Below, in pieces: positions 29,665 through 38,905 of a stretch of 64,000 nt of DNA (positions are counted from its first letter, which is position 1; each line of letters opens with the position of its first letter). The stretch comes from Formosa sp. Hel3_A1_48. Its GTDB lineage: Bacteria > Bacteroidota > Bacteroidia > Flavobacteriales > Flavobacteriaceae. The translations under genes and the position numbers were made by a program. The DNA is taken from assembly GCF_001735715.1 (NCBI RefSeq), contig NZ_CP017259.1, positions 1,609,501 to 1,673,500 on the forward strand, given 5' to 3'. A model generated the notes under the pieces. That model was not told the origin of the DNA. It made no database searches and saw only the letters and a list, made by a program, of their open reading frames with translations.

Positions 29665-30906
29665 ATGAAAGCAGAGATCATTACTATTGGAGATGAAATT
29701 TTAATTGGTCAAATAATTGATACAAATTCGGCCTATATTTCAAAAGAGCTTAATAAAATTGGTATTTCTGTTTTCCAAATCACTTCAGTTCAAGATGATA
29801 AAGCACACATTCTAAAAGCACTGAAAAAGGCAGAACATCAAGTAGATTTGGTCGTTATCACAGGTGGTCTAGGACCAACTAAAGATGACATCACCAAAAC
29901 TACTTTGGCCCAATACTTTAACGATACCTTGGTGCGTAATGAAGAGGTTGTTGCACACATAAAACATATTTGGAAAACCCATATAAAACAACCTTTGCTT
30001 CAGGTTAATTTAGACCAAGCGCTGGTGCCCTCAAAAGCCAAGGTTTTAATGAACCAATCGGGTTCTGCGCCAGGGATGTGGATGCAGAACGCTCAAACTA
30101 TATTTATCTCACTTCCTGGTGTTCCTTTTGAGATGAAAGCATTGATGCAAAATGAAGTTCTGCCAAAGCTGTCAGCGCAATTCAACCTTCCATTCATATT
30201 ACACAAAACCTTGCTCACTTATGGACTTGGGGAGAGTGTTATTGCCGATCGAATATCTGACTGGGAGGACAATTTGCCTAAAACAGTAAAATTAGCATAT
30301 TTGCCAAATTTAGGCCGTGTTCGTTTGCGTTTATCTTCAAAGGGATATGATAAAAATGTAGTAATGGATACTATAAACACTCAAATAGAATCGTTACTTC
30401 CTCAAATCAGTGATGTTTTTGTGGGCTTTGAAGATGACTCCTCCATCGAGCAAATCATTGGAAAACAACTTGTGAATCTAGATTCAACCTTGGCAGTTGC
30501 TGAGAGCTGTACAGGCGGACGTATTGGTGCTCAGTTTACAGCAAATCCTGGTGCATCAAACTATTTTAAAGGCGGGCTGATTGCTTACGATACCAAAATA
30601 AAAATTCAGCTTTTGGAAGTAGACGAAGGGCTTATTAAAAAACACTCTGTTGTAAGTACTGAAGTCGCTAAAGCCATGGCTTTAGGTATTCAGAAGCTAT
30701 GCGGTTCAGACTATGCATTGGCTACCACAGGAAATGCTGGACCGGAAAAAGGAGATTCAGATGCCGAGGTGGGTACAGTTTGTATTGCAATTGCTACCCC
30801 AAAATCAGTATATGCTAAGCAGTTTACATTTGGAAAACAACGCGAACGCATCACTACAAAAGCAGTACACATGGCACTTACTTTACTGCAAAAAGAAATT
30901 TTTTAA
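29665..30906 (+). CDS. cinA: CinA-family protein (competence/damage-inducible; NMN deamidase-related)
   Basis: 413 residues in two domains. The N-terminal MoCF/MPT-binding-like domain (1-170) starts MKAEIITIGDEILIGQIIDTN and includes VVITGGLGPTKDD; in this family it can hydrolyse ADP-ribose. The C-terminal CinA domain (about 255-413) contains TLAVAESCTGGRIGAQFTANPG and the ATTGNAGPEKGD segment, which acts as nicotinamide-mononucleotide amidohydrolase in characterised members. It probably salvages pyridine nucleotides. It is the last gene of the 26941-30906 operon; the rpmB promoter lies just after it. Confidence 0.92.
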   Translation: MKAEIITIGDEILIGQIIDTNSAYISKELNKIGISVFQITSVQDDKAHILKALKKAEHQVDLVVITGGLGPTKDDITKTTLAQYFNDTLVRNEEVVAHIKHIWKTHIKQPLLQVNLDQALVPSKAKVLMNQSGSAPGMWMQNAQTIFISLPGVPFEMKALMQNEVLPKLSAQFNLPFILHKTLLTYGLGESVIADRISDWEDNLPKTVKLAYLPNLGRVRLRLSSKGYDKNVVMDTINTQIESLLPQISDVFVGFEDDSSIEQIIGKQLVNLDSTLAVAESCTGGRIGAQFTANPGASNYFKGGLIAYDTKIKIQLLEVDEGLIKKHSVVSTEVAKAMALGIQKLCGSDYALATTGNAGPEKGDSDAEVGTVCIAIATPKSVYAKQFTFGKQRERITTKAVHMALTLLQKEIF

Positions 30907-30923
30907 AATTGACTTCATAAAAT

Positions 30924-30953
30924 TTGTGAACTTGCAAAGAATTCGTATTTTTG
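30924..30953 (+). promoter_or_regulatory. Promoter of the rpmB-rpmG-DUF4295 operon
   Basis: TTG (30924-30926) and TATTTTTG (30946-30953) with a 19-base gap. Predicted start near 30958, giving a leader of about 36 bases. Confidence 0.7.
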
Positions 30954-30993
30954 CACCTCGTTTTGAAACAACAAAACTAATAAATTAAAGATC

Positions 30994-31230
30994 ATGTCAA
31001 AAGTTTGTGAACTTACAGGGAAAAAAGCAATGGTAGGAAACAACGTTTCCTTCTCTTTGAACAGAACAAAACGCAAATTCAATGCAAATTTGATGAAAAA
31101 GCGTTTTTATCTTCCTGAAGAGGATAAGTGGATCACACTAAAAGTTTCTACCTCTGCATTAAAAACTATCAATAAGATTGGTATTACTGCAGCCATCAAA
31201 GAAGCAAAATCTAAAGGGTTTTTAAAATAA
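30994..31230 (+). CDS. rpmB: Large ribosomal subunit protein bL28
   Basis: 78 residues beginning [20 protein letters not shown] with the L28 core [20 protein letters not shown]. Component of the 50S subunit near the E site. There is a single Cys at the N terminus and no CxxC zinc pair, so it is the zinc-free form. First gene of a three-gene operon with bL33 (21 bases later) and the DUF4295 protein. Confidence 0.97.
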   Translation: MSKVCELTGKKAMVGNNVSFSLNRTKRKFNANLMKKRFYLPEEDKWITLKVSTSALKTINKIGITAAIKEAKSKGFLK

Positions 31231-31251
31231 ACACAGCTAACCTAAAGCATT

Positions 31252-31434
31252 ATGGCAAAAAAAGGAAATAGAGTTCAAGTAATTTTGGAGTGTACTGAGC
31301 ACAAGGCTTCAGGTCAGCCAGGAACTTCTCGATACATCACAACTAAGAACAAGAAAAACACACCAGACCGCATGGAGATTAAGAAATTTAATCCTATTCT
31401 TAAGCGTATGACTGTGCATAAAGAAATTAAATAA
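31252..31434 (+). CDS. rpmG: Large ribosomal subunit protein bL33
   Basis: 60 residues ([20 protein letters not shown], then [22 protein letters not shown]). It has one Cys only and lacks the four-cysteine zinc ribbon, so it is the Zn-independent type. It follows rpmB by 21 bases and precedes the DUF4295 gene by 42 bases, a gene order I recall as conserved in Bacteroidota. Confidence 0.97.
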   Translation: MAKKGNRVQVILECTEHKASGQPGTSRYITTKNKKNTPDRMEIKKFNPILKRMTVHKEIK

Positions 31435-31476
31435 TTTTAAGGGCATTAGAATAAAGCACCGAGTAATACTTGAATT

Positions 31477-31629
31477 ATGGCAAAGAAATCAGTAGCATCG
31501 TTACAAACAGGGTCAAAACGTTTGACAAAAGCAATCAAAATGGTAAAATCTCCCAAGACTGGAGCTTATATTTTTGTTGAATCAATAATGTCTCCTGAAA
31601 AAGTTAGTGACTTTTTAAATAAGAAGTAA
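31477..31629 (+). CDS. DUF4295 protein, probable Bacteroidota-specific ribosomal protein
   Basis: 50 residues, MAKKSVASLQTGSKRLTKAI at the start and ending VSDFLNKK; strongly basic at its N terminus. It is the short DUF4295 family, always found after bL28 and bL33 as far as I recall. A previously unknown 50S protein (named bL38) was reported in the Flavobacterium johnsoniae ribosome structure; I believe, from memory and not checked, that it corresponds to this family. The operon context itself strongly suggests a ribosomal role. A rho-independent terminator follows. Confidence 0.88.
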   Translation: MAKKSVASLQTGSKRLTKAIKMVKSPKTGAYIFVESIMSPEKVSDFLNKK

Positions 31630-31651
31630 ACATTAACATATATAATTTTCT

Positions 31652-31690
31652 AAAGCTGCTTTTCTACAAAGCAGCTTTTTATTTTTTTAG
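31652..31690 (+). terminator. Terminator of the rpmB operon
   Basis: Stem AAGCTGCTTT (31653-31662) / AAAGCAGCTT (31668-31677) with a TCTAC loop, then TTT and a further run of seven T. Confidence 0.88.
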
Positions 31691-31731
31691 TACCTTGCAA
31701 ATGGTCTAAATGCGATTAAATAATACGAATC

Positions 31732-32685
31732 ATGAGTTTTTTTAAAAAGATATTTTCATCAGAAAAAAAGGCAACCCTTGACAAAGGTTTAGAGAAATCT
31801 AAATCTAGTTTTTTTAATAAATTAGGAAAAGCAGTTGCAGGAAAATCTAAAGTCGATGATGGTGTCTTAGATAACCTAGAAGAAGTTTTAGTAACTAGTG
31901 ATGTAGGAGTCAATACAACTTTAAAAATAATAGATCGAATTGAAGCTCGTGTTTCTAAAGATAAATATCTTGGTACAGAAGAGTTAAACCTTATTTTAAG
32001 AGAAGAAATTGCAGCCTTACTTTCAGAAACCAATTCTGGAGATGCTAAAGAATTTTCAGTTGAAAATACAGAAAAACCTCATGTCATTATGGTGGTCGGA
32101 GTCAATGGTGCAGGCAAAACAACTACTATTGGTAAATTGGCATATCAGTTCAAAAAACAGGGCATGGAAGTAGTTTTGGGTGCGGCTGATACATTTCGAG
32201 CTGCTGCCATTGATCAATTGCAAGTTTGGGCTGATCGTGTAGACATACCAATCGTAAAACAAAATATGGGCAGCGATCCTGCTTCGGTTGCTTTTGATAC
32301 CCTTCAAAGTGCTGTTAGCGGCAATGCTGATGTTGTGATCATTGATACTGCTGGCCGTTTACATAATAAAGTCAATCTGATGAATGAGTTAACTAAGATT
32401 AAACGAGTCATGCAAAAAGTAGTGCCAAATGCACCGCATGAAATCTTATTGGTTTTGGACGGATCAACTGGGCAAAATGCTTTTGAACAGGCCAAGCAAT
32501 TTACTGCAGCAACAGAAGTCAATGCCTTAGCAGTCACAAAATTAGATGGCACCGCTAAAGGCGGCGTTGTAATAGGAATTAGCGATCAGTTTCAAGTGCC
32601 CGTTAAGTACATCGGTGTTGGTGAGGGCATAGATGATCTTCAAGTCTTTAATAAATTTGAATTTGTAGACTCTTTTTTTAATTAA
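31732..32685 (+). CDS. ftsY: Signal recognition particle receptor FtsY
   Basis: SRP receptor GTPase that docks ribosome-nascent-chain complexes at the membrane. 317 residues: a short basic N-terminal region, the N domain (about 20-110), then the G domain with VGVNGAGKTTTIGKLAYQF (P loop), ADTFRAAAIDQL, DTAGRLHNKVNLM and TKLDGTAKGG. The long acidic A domain of E. coli FtsY is absent, as in most Bacteroidota. The amidase gene begins one base after its stop codon. Confidence 0.97.
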   Translation: MSFFKKIFSSEKKATLDKGLEKSKSSFFNKLGKAVAGKSKVDDGVLDNLEEVLVTSDVGVNTTLKIIDRIEARVSKDKYLGTEELNLILREEIAALLSETNSGDAKEFSVENTEKPHVIMVVGVNGAGKTTTIGKLAYQFKKQGMEVVLGAADTFRAAAIDQLQVWADRVDIPIVKQNMGSDPASVAFDTLQSAVSGNADVVIIDTAGRLHNKVNLMNELTKIKRVMQKVVPNAPHEILLVLDGSTGQNAFEQAKQFTAATEVNALAVTKLDGTAKGGVVIGISDQFQVPVKYIGVGEGIDDLQVFNKFEFVDSFFN

Positions 32686-32686
32686 T

Positions 32687-34306
32687 ATGAATATGAAAAA
32701 AGGGGCGTTATTTTTATTGTTTTTTATTTTTTTTGGCTGTAAAAATCAGACTCATGACCCAGATGATAGCTTAAGTGATATTTCTGAAAAATCATTTCGA
32801 TCGTTTAAGGTAGAAGATTCTAATTATATAGATTTAAAGCAGTTTTGGGCACCATTTCAAGATGAACTTTCTATTTTCTCATCTGATCGTTATGAAACCT
32901 TAAAGCCTCTTGTAATGAACCAAGATATTCCAACACTACAGAAGTTTATTAAACAAGGGAAACTCAGATATGAAGAATTAACTTTATTCTATTTGTATCG
33001 TATCAAATCTTTTGATAGGATGAATGAAAAATCACTAAATTCTGTGATTTCTTTGAACCCCAACATTATTAAGGATGCCAAAGAAAAAGACCTTAATAGA
33101 CCTGAAAATCTTTCAAATTTTTCAATTTATGGGATGCCAATTCTTTTGAAAGATAATATCAATACCTATGATATGGTTACTACCGCTGGTGCTGTAGCCT
33201 TGTTGAAGAACCACACCGATGATGCCTTTGTTTCAAAGCAGCTTAAGGCATCAGGGGCACTGATTTTAGGAAAAGCTAATCTTAGTGAATGGGCTTATTT
33301 CTTTTGTGGAGACTGCCCAAGTGGTTACAGTACAGTGGGTGGACAAACGTTTAACCCTTATGGCCGCAAAACACTAGATACTGGCGGCTCAAGTTCTGGA
33401 AGTGCTGTAGCTGTTGCAGCTAATTTTTGTGCTGCAGCCGTTGGAAGTGAAACATCAGGATCTATACTTTCGCCTGCCAGTCAAAATGCAGGTGTAGGAC
33501 TTAAACCAACCATTGGAGCGATCAGCCGAACTGGTATAGTTCCTATCTCTAGTACGTTAGATACTGCGGGTCCAATTACAAAATATGTGATTGATAATGT
33601 ATTGATTTTTAATGGAATGATAGGAAAAGACAGAGATGACTTTAAATCCAAAACAGTTGCAGCAATTGACATTAACGTACTGCAACAATCTAACTTTCAG
33701 GGTAAGCGTTTTGGTGCGATTCAATCGCTATTGAAAGATTCACTTTACACAGCTGCGGTAAACCTTTTGAAGCGCAATGGTGCTAAAGTGATCACCATAA
33801 CCCCTGAAGATGTTGATCTTCCTGATTTTTTGAGACTTTTGAATTTGGATATGAAAGTCGATTTACCAACTTATTTTAAATGGCATGCCAATACAAACTT
33901 ACCGTATGATGGTGTTCAGTCAATCATTGATTTTAATGCCTTAGATTCACTAAAAAGAGCTCCTTATGGCCAAAAATTGTTTATAGGTATTGTTGCTGAT
34001 GATGCAACAAACAAAGAATTAGAATCCATCAAATCAATACTAAAAACCAATGGCCGCGCTTATTTCGATTCAGTAATGAAATTTCATCAATTGGATGCAG
34101 TTCTTTCCATAAATAATTACCACGCTGGTTATGCTGCTGTAGCAGAATATCCAGCACTCACTGTGCCAATGGGCCTCTCAGATGAGGGAGCTCCAAAAGG
34201 ATTCACTTTTATCGCAAAACCACATCAGGAACCAGAACTTTATGCATGGGGTTATCAATTTGAAAAAGCTTTTGAAAAACGACCTACACCCAATAATTAC
34301 AACTAA
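32687..34306 (+). CDS. Amidase-signature lipoprotein
   Basis: 539 residues (ATG 32687; a second ATG two codons on is equally possible). Lipoprotein signal FLLFFIFFG then Cys; the mature protein begins CKNQTHDPDDSL, an acidic stretch a few residues after the Cys that could favour surface display. The amidase-signature domain shows the catalytic Lys in GMPILLKDNIN, the Gly/Ser-rich core LDTGGSSSGSAVAVAAN and SETSGSILSPAS (nucleophile Ser region). Similar proteins hydrolyse aryl or peptide amides; the substrate is unknown. Being outside the cytoplasm, it is not a GatA. It may be co-transcribed with ftsY (1-base gap) and with rimO 9 bases downstream. Confidence 0.88.
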   Translation: MNMKKGALFLLFFIFFGCKNQTHDPDDSLSDISEKSFRSFKVEDSNYIDLKQFWAPFQDELSIFSSDRYETLKPLVMNQDIPTLQKFIKQGKLRYEELTLFYLYRIKSFDRMNEKSLNSVISLNPNIIKDAKEKDLNRPENLSNFSIYGMPILLKDNINTYDMVTTAGAVALLKNHTDDAFVSKQLKASGALILGKANLSEWAYFFCGDCPSGYSTVGGQTFNPYGRKTLDTGGSSSGSAVAVAANFCAAAVGSETSGSILSPASQNAGVGLKPTIGAISRTGIVPISSTLDTAGPITKYVIDNVLIFNGMIGKDRDDFKSKTVAAIDINVLQQSNFQGKRFGAIQSLLKDSLYTAAVNLLKRNGAKVITITPEDVDLPDFLRLLNLDMKVDLPTYFKWHANTNLPYDGVQSIIDFNALDSLKRAPYGQKLFIGIVADDATNKELESIKSILKTNGRAYFDSVMKFHQLDAVLSINNYHAGYAAVAEYPALTVPMGLSDEGAPKGFTFIAKPHQEPELYAWGYQFEKAFEKRPTPNNYN

Positions 34307-34315
34307 AAACTTTTA

Positions 34316-35617
34316 ATGAGAACAAAATCACGTAAAACCAACAAAATCAATGTCGTTACTCTTGGCTGTAGCAAAAATGTGTATGATAGCGAAGTACTTA
34401 TGGGTCAACTTAAAGCCAATGGCAAAGCAGTCGCCCACGAGGAGGATGGTAATATTGTAGTGATTAATACATGTGGATTTATTGATAATGCCAAGGAAGA
34501 AAGTGTAAATACCATTTTGGATTTTGTTCAGAAGAAAGACGCCGGTGAAGTTGATAAAGTCTTTGTTACTGGTTGTTTAAGTGAGCGGTATAAACCTGAT
34601 TTAGTCAAGGAAATTCCAGATGTTGATCAATATTTCGGCACTACAGAATTGCCTCAACTCCTAAAAGCATTGGGCGCTGATTATAAGCACGAACTTATAG
34701 GTGAGCGGCTCACAACGACACCCAAGAATTATGCTTATCTAAAAATTGCTGAGGGCTGTGACCGTCCTTGTAGTTTTTGTGCTATTCCTTTGATGCGCGG
34801 TAAACACCGCTCAACGCCTATTGAGGATTTAGTTGTTGAAGCTAAAAAACTGGCTGCTGATGGCGTTAAAGAGCTCATTCTTATTGCACAAGATTTAACG
34901 TACTACGGCTTAGATTTATATAAAAAACGAAATCTTGCAGAACTGCTTAAAGCTTTGGTTGAGGTTGAAGGTATTGAATGGATCCGATTGCACTATGCCT
35001 TTCCAACTGGCTTTCCGATAGACGTCTTGGATGTCATGAAAAACGAGTCAAAAATATGCAATTATTTAGATATTCCATTGCAACATATTTCAGATAACAT
35101 CCTGAAAAGTATGCGCCGAGGTACAACACAGGCAAAAACCACAAAATTGCTACACCAATTTCGTGAAGCAGTACCCAATATGGCCATTCGAACAACTCTG
35201 ATAGTTGGTTACCCTGGAGAAACTGAAGAAGATTTTCAAATTCTTAAACAATGGGTAGAATCCATGCGTTTCGAGCGCTTGGGCTGTTTCACCTATTCCC
35301 ATGAAGAAAACACCCATGCCTATAATTTGGTTGATGATGTACCCCAAAATGTAAAACAAGCACGTGCCAATGAAATTATGGAGCTGCAGTCTCAAATTTC
35401 TTGGGAGTTGAATCAAGCCAAAATAGGCCAATCCTTACGTGTGGTAATTGACCGTAAAGAAGGCCAATATTTTGTAGGCCGTACTGAGTTTGATTCCCCA
35501 GATGTAGACAACGAAGTTTTGATTGATGCTTCTAAAGTATATCTTAAAACTGGAGAATTTGCTACAGTAACCATCAACGAAGCTGCGGATTTTGATTTGT
35601 ATGCTACAGTTGAGTAG
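34316..35617 (+). CDS. rimO: Ribosomal protein uS12 (Asp) methylthiotransferase
   Basis: Radical-SAM enzyme that methylthiolates an aspartate of ribosomal protein S12. 433 residues: UPF0004 N-terminal domain with three cluster cysteines (TLGCSKNVYDSE, INTCGFID, VTGCLSERY), the radical SAM CX3CX2C motif in EGCDRPCSFCAIPLMRG, and a C-terminal TRAM domain (from about 365). IRLHYAFPTGFP and the LDIPLQHISD segment support RimO over the related MiaB. Complete, no damage. Confidence 0.96.
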   Translation: MRTKSRKTNKINVVTLGCSKNVYDSEVLMGQLKANGKAVAHEEDGNIVVINTCGFIDNAKEESVNTILDFVQKKDAGEVDKVFVTGCLSERYKPDLVKEIPDVDQYFGTTELPQLLKALGADYKHELIGERLTTTPKNYAYLKIAEGCDRPCSFCAIPLMRGKHRSTPIEDLVVEAKKLAADGVKELILIAQDLTYYGLDLYKKRNLAELLKALVEVEGIEWIRLHYAFPTGFPIDVLDVMKNESKICNYLDIPLQHISDNILKSMRRGTTQAKTTKLLHQFREAVPNMAIRTTLIVGYPGETEEDFQILKQWVESMRFERLGCFTYSHEENTHAYNLVDDVPQNVKQARANEIMELQSQISWELNQAKIGQSLRVVIDRKEGQYFVGRTEFDSPDVDNEVLIDASKVYLKTGEFATVTINEAADFDLYATVE

Positions 35618-35641
35618 TTTTTTCAATAAAATTTATTGAAG

Positions 35642-35649
35642 TATCTTTG
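35642..35649 (+). promoter_or_regulatory. -7 box that decides the bshC start
   Basis: TATCTTTG lies downstream of the in-frame upstream ATG and 17 bases before the ATG at 35666. This supports the later start codon for bshC. No well-placed TTG is present upstream, so promoter strength is uncertain. Confidence 0.4.
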
Positions 35650-35665
35650 TGAACTACAAAACAGA

Positions 35666-37267
35666 ATGGCCACTCAACAAATTCCATATGCACAAACCCA
35701 AACGCTTTCAGAACTTGTTCAACAAGTTTTGAAAGGCCATCCGGACGTTGCTTCTTTCCACGGTCTACCCGCAACACTTGAAAATTTTCCGACTCAGATG
35801 AGTGTCAAATCGAAACATTTTTCTGATGAAAAACGTCAAATTTTGGTTGAAAGCTTAGACCGACAATACAAACACCTTAGTCCTAATGTATTTACGAAAT
35901 CACAAATAAATGCCCTAAAGCAAGCCTCAACTTTTACGGTGACTACGGGTCATCAATTGAACCTAATGGGTGGGCCCCTGTATTTTTTGTACAAAATTAT
36001 ATCGGTCATCAATTTGGCTAAAGTTTTGAAAGAAAAATATCCAAAACACACTTTTGTGCCTGTATTTTGGATGGCTACAGAAGACCACGATTTTGAAGAG
36101 ATCAATCATTTTTATTTTAGAGAACACCGTTTTGAATGGCAACATCAATCTCAAGGTCCAGTGGGGCGCTTATCTATTGCAGAGCTTAAAAATTTTTTCG
36201 GTCAATTTTCTACTCATTTGGGGGCTGATGAGAATTCAAAAGCGGTGATTGAAATCTTTCAAAAAGCGTACATAAAACAAAACAATTTGGCCGATGCTAC
36301 CAGATGTTTGGTGCATCAGTTGTTTGGCAAGGATGGACTTGTTGTTGTTGATGGCGATGACGCACAACTCAAGCGCTTATTTTTGCCATGCTTGAAGAAT
36401 GAACTTGAAGAAAAGTTAGTTTTTGATGAAGTTTCAAAAACTAATAAATTACTAAAAGATGTGGATTCAAATTTCAAAATTCAAGTCAACCCAAGGGCTT
36501 TAAATTTATTTTACATCACTAATAATTTGAGAGAACGCATTGAAGTAGATAACGGTATTTTTCGAGTTTTGAATACAACTTTGAGTTGGGATTTGGATGG
36601 GATTTTAAAAGAACTCGAAACTTACCCTGAACGTTTTTCACCCAATGTTTTAATGCGTCCGCTCTATCAAGAAACAATTTTACCAAACTTGTGTTATGTT
36701 GGCGGAGGTGGCGAACTTTCGTATTGGCTACAACTCAAATCTTGTTTTGAGCGATTTGAAGTTACTTTTCCTTTACTGATGCACCGTAGTTCTGTGCTTT
36801 TGATTTCAGAAAAGCAACACCAAAATCTAGAGAAATTAAATTTAACTGTAGCAGATTTATTTTTGTCATCAGATGATTTAACCAAAAAAATAACACTGAA
36901 ACAAACTCAACATCCTGTTGATTTTTCAGAGCAAAAGAATCATCTTAAGAAACAATTCGAACAGCTTTACGCATTGGCAAAGCAAACCGATGGTTCTTTT
37001 TTAGGAGCAGTTGCAGCGCAGGAGAAAAAGCAACTTAAAGGACTCTCAAATTTGGAAAAACGCTTACTGAAAGCTGAAAAAAGAAAGCATAATAGACATA
37101 TAGACAAAGCACTTTTGCTACAGTCTTCATTTTTTCCAAATGGAAATTTACAAGAACGTGTGTTGAACTTTTCTGCTTTTTATGCGATATATGGACATAA
37201 TTTTATTCAAAAATTAAAAACAGAGCTGAATCCTTTTCAACAAGAGTTTACTGTAATTTCTTTATAA
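35666..37267 (+). CDS. bshC: Bacillithiol biosynthesis cysteine-adding enzyme BshC
   Basis: Adds cysteine to glucosamine-malate in the last step of bacillithiol synthesis. I choose the ATG at 35666 (MATQQIPYAQTQTLSEL, 533 residues); the frame is open from 35636, but that start would precede the -7 box. Family features: TVTTGHQLNLMGGPLYFLYKI (nucleotide-binding-like), VFWMATEDHDFEEI, and the NLCYVGGGGELSYWLQL segment, with a coiled-coil C-terminal region (about 440-500). It indicates that the organism uses bacillithiol. bshA and bshB are not in this window. Confidence 0.95.
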   Translation: MATQQIPYAQTQTLSELVQQVLKGHPDVASFHGLPATLENFPTQMSVKSKHFSDEKRQILVESLDRQYKHLSPNVFTKSQINALKQASTFTVTTGHQLNLMGGPLYFLYKIISVINLAKVLKEKYPKHTFVPVFWMATEDHDFEEINHFYFREHRFEWQHQSQGPVGRLSIAELKNFFGQFSTHLGADENSKAVIEIFQKAYIKQNNLADATRCLVHQLFGKDGLVVVDGDDAQLKRLFLPCLKNELEEKLVFDEVSKTNKLLKDVDSNFKIQVNPRALNLFYITNNLRERIEVDNGIFRVLNTTLSWDLDGILKELETYPERFSPNVLMRPLYQETILPNLCYVGGGGELSYWLQLKSCFERFEVTFPLLMHRSSVLLISEKQHQNLEKLNLTVADLFLSSDDLTKKITLKQTQHPVDFSEQKNHLKKQFEQLYALAKQTDGSFLGAVAAQEKKQLKGLSNLEKRLLKAEKRKHNRHIDKALLLQSSFFPNGNLQERVLNFSAFYAIYGHNFIQKLKTELNPFQQEFTVISL

Positions 37268-37307
37268 GTTTTTACAAAAAATTTATTCACAATTTAGAGA
37301 TATATAG

Positions 37308-37315
37308 TACTTTTG
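37308..37315 (+). promoter_or_regulatory. -7 box next to the guaA start codon
   Basis: TACTTTTG ends four bases before the ATG at 37319, so initiation would fall on or beside the start codon. No clear -33 TTG is seen 19-21 bases upstream. Confidence 0.4.
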
Positions 37316-37318
37316 GGC

Positions 37319-38854
37319 ATGCAACACGATAAGGTATTAATTCTCGATTTTGGATCTCAATATACACAACTCATTGCACGCCGTGTAAGAGAGTTGAACA
37401 TTTACTGTGAAATCCATCCCTACAACAAAATTCCAACCTCAATAGAGGCCTACAAAGCAGTCGTGCTTTCAGGCAGTCCACAGTCTGTACGTGGCGATGA
37501 TGCGCTACACCCCGATTTGTCGAAAATCCGTGCAAAAAAACCGCTTTTAGCGGTCTGCTATGGAGCACAGTATTTGGCTCATTTTTCAGGAGGTAATGTA
37601 GCACCATCAAATACACGTGAATATGGCCGTGCAAATTTATCTTTTGTTCATGACAACGATCCTTTTTTTATGGGCATATCTATAGGCAGTCAAGTTTGGA
37701 TGAGTCATAGTGATACCATCAAAACATTACCTACTAATGGTGTATTGTTGGCCAGCACTCATGATGTAGAGCATGCAGCTTATAAAATAGAGGGTGAAAC
37801 GACATACGCCATACAATTCCATCCAGAAGTATATCATTCTACCGATGGAAAGCAATTGCTGCAAAACTTTTTAGTGGATATAGCAGGTCTAGAACAAGAC
37901 TGGACACCTGATTCTTTTGTGGATGAGACTGTAGCTGATCTGAAAGTTAAATTACAAAAAGACAAAGTTGTTTTAGGGCTTTCTGGTGGTGTAGATTCAA
38001 CTGTTGCAGCTATTTTATTGAACAAAGCAATAGGAGATAATCTGTATTGTATTTTTGTTAATAATGGATTACTGCGCAAAAATGAGTTCAGTAGCGTTCT
38101 CAAACAATACGAAGGAATGGGGCTGAATGTTAAAGGGGTTGATGCCTCGGCTCGTTTTTTAGATGCTTTGGCAGGAGTAGATGATCCAGAACTGAAACGC
38201 AAAGCCATTGGTAGAGTATTTATTGAAGTTTTTGATGACGAGGCCCATTTGATCAAAGATGTTAAATGGTTGGCTCAAGGCACAATTTACCCAGATGTTA
38301 TTGAAAGTGTTTCAGCAACTGGGGGACCTAGTGCAACCATAAAAAGTCACCACAATGTCGGGGGCTTACCTGATTTCATGAAACTTAAAGTCGTAGAGCC
38401 GCTGAAAGCTTTATTTAAAGACGAGGTGCGTCGTGTTGGCGCTTCAATGGGAATAGATGCTCAATTGTTGGGACGTCATCCCTTTCCTGGACCTGGCTTA
38501 GCAATTCGGATTTTGGGCGATATTACCGCTGAAAAAGTCCGTATTTTGCAGGATGTTGATGCGATTTTCATCAATGGTTTACGCGAATGGGGGCTGTATG
38601 ATAAAGTTTGGCAAGCAGGCGCAATGTTATTGCCTGTAAACAGTGTTGGTGTGATGGGTGATGAGCGGACCTATGAAAAATGTGTTGCTTTGCGAGCCGT
38701 TGAAAGCACTGATGGGATGACTGCAGATTGGGTTAATTTACCTTATGAGTTTTTACAAAAAACTTCCAATGATATCATCAACAAAGTAAAAGGAGTTAAT
38801 AGAGTAGTATACGATATCAGCTCTAAGCCTCCAGCAACTATTGAATGGGAATAA
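37319..38854 (+). CDS. guaA: GMP synthase (glutamine-hydrolysing)
   Basis: Converts XMP to GMP with glutamine as ammonia donor. I use the ATG at 37319 ([20 protein letters not shown], 511 residues) and reject an in-frame TTG two codons earlier. The class I glutaminase domain has nucleophile C80 (LAVCYGAQ) and the His-Glu pair in QFHPEVYHS. The ATP-pyrophosphatase domain has [10 protein letters not shown], and the dimerisation domain contains the [16 protein letters not shown] motif; the protein ends [11 protein letters not shown] as expected. A LysM protein gene follows after 51 bases. Confidence 0.97.
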   Translation: MQHDKVLILDFGSQYTQLIARRVRELNIYCEIHPYNKIPTSIEAYKAVVLSGSPQSVRGDDALHPDLSKIRAKKPLLAVCYGAQYLAHFSGGNVAPSNTREYGRANLSFVHDNDPFFMGISIGSQVWMSHSDTIKTLPTNGVLLASTHDVEHAAYKIEGETTYAIQFHPEVYHSTDGKQLLQNFLVDIAGLEQDWTPDSFVDETVADLKVKLQKDKVVLGLSGGVDSTVAAILLNKAIGDNLYCIFVNNGLLRKNEFSSVLKQYEGMGLNVKGVDASARFLDALAGVDDPELKRKAIGRVFIEVFDDEAHLIKDVKWLAQGTIYPDVIESVSATGGPSATIKSHHNVGGLPDFMKLKVVEPLKALFKDEVRRVGASMGIDAQLLGRHPFPGPGLAIRILGDITAEKVRILQDVDAIFINGLREWGLYDKVWQAGAMLLPVNSVGVMGDERTYEKCVALRAVESTDGMTADWVNLPYEFLQKTSNDIINKVKGVNRVVYDISSKPPATIEWE

Positions 38855-38905
38855 GATTTGGATATTTTACAGTTACGCTGTAGTTTTATACATATTCTGT
38901 ACTAA

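Noticed and set aside
35636-35665. Longer bshC from the first in-frame start
   Set aside because: A TATCTTTG box sits inside the extension, and the ATG at 35666 matches the family.
37313-37318. TTG start two codons before the guaA ATG
   Set aside because: The ATG at 37319 fits the family, and the TTG is part of the -7 box.
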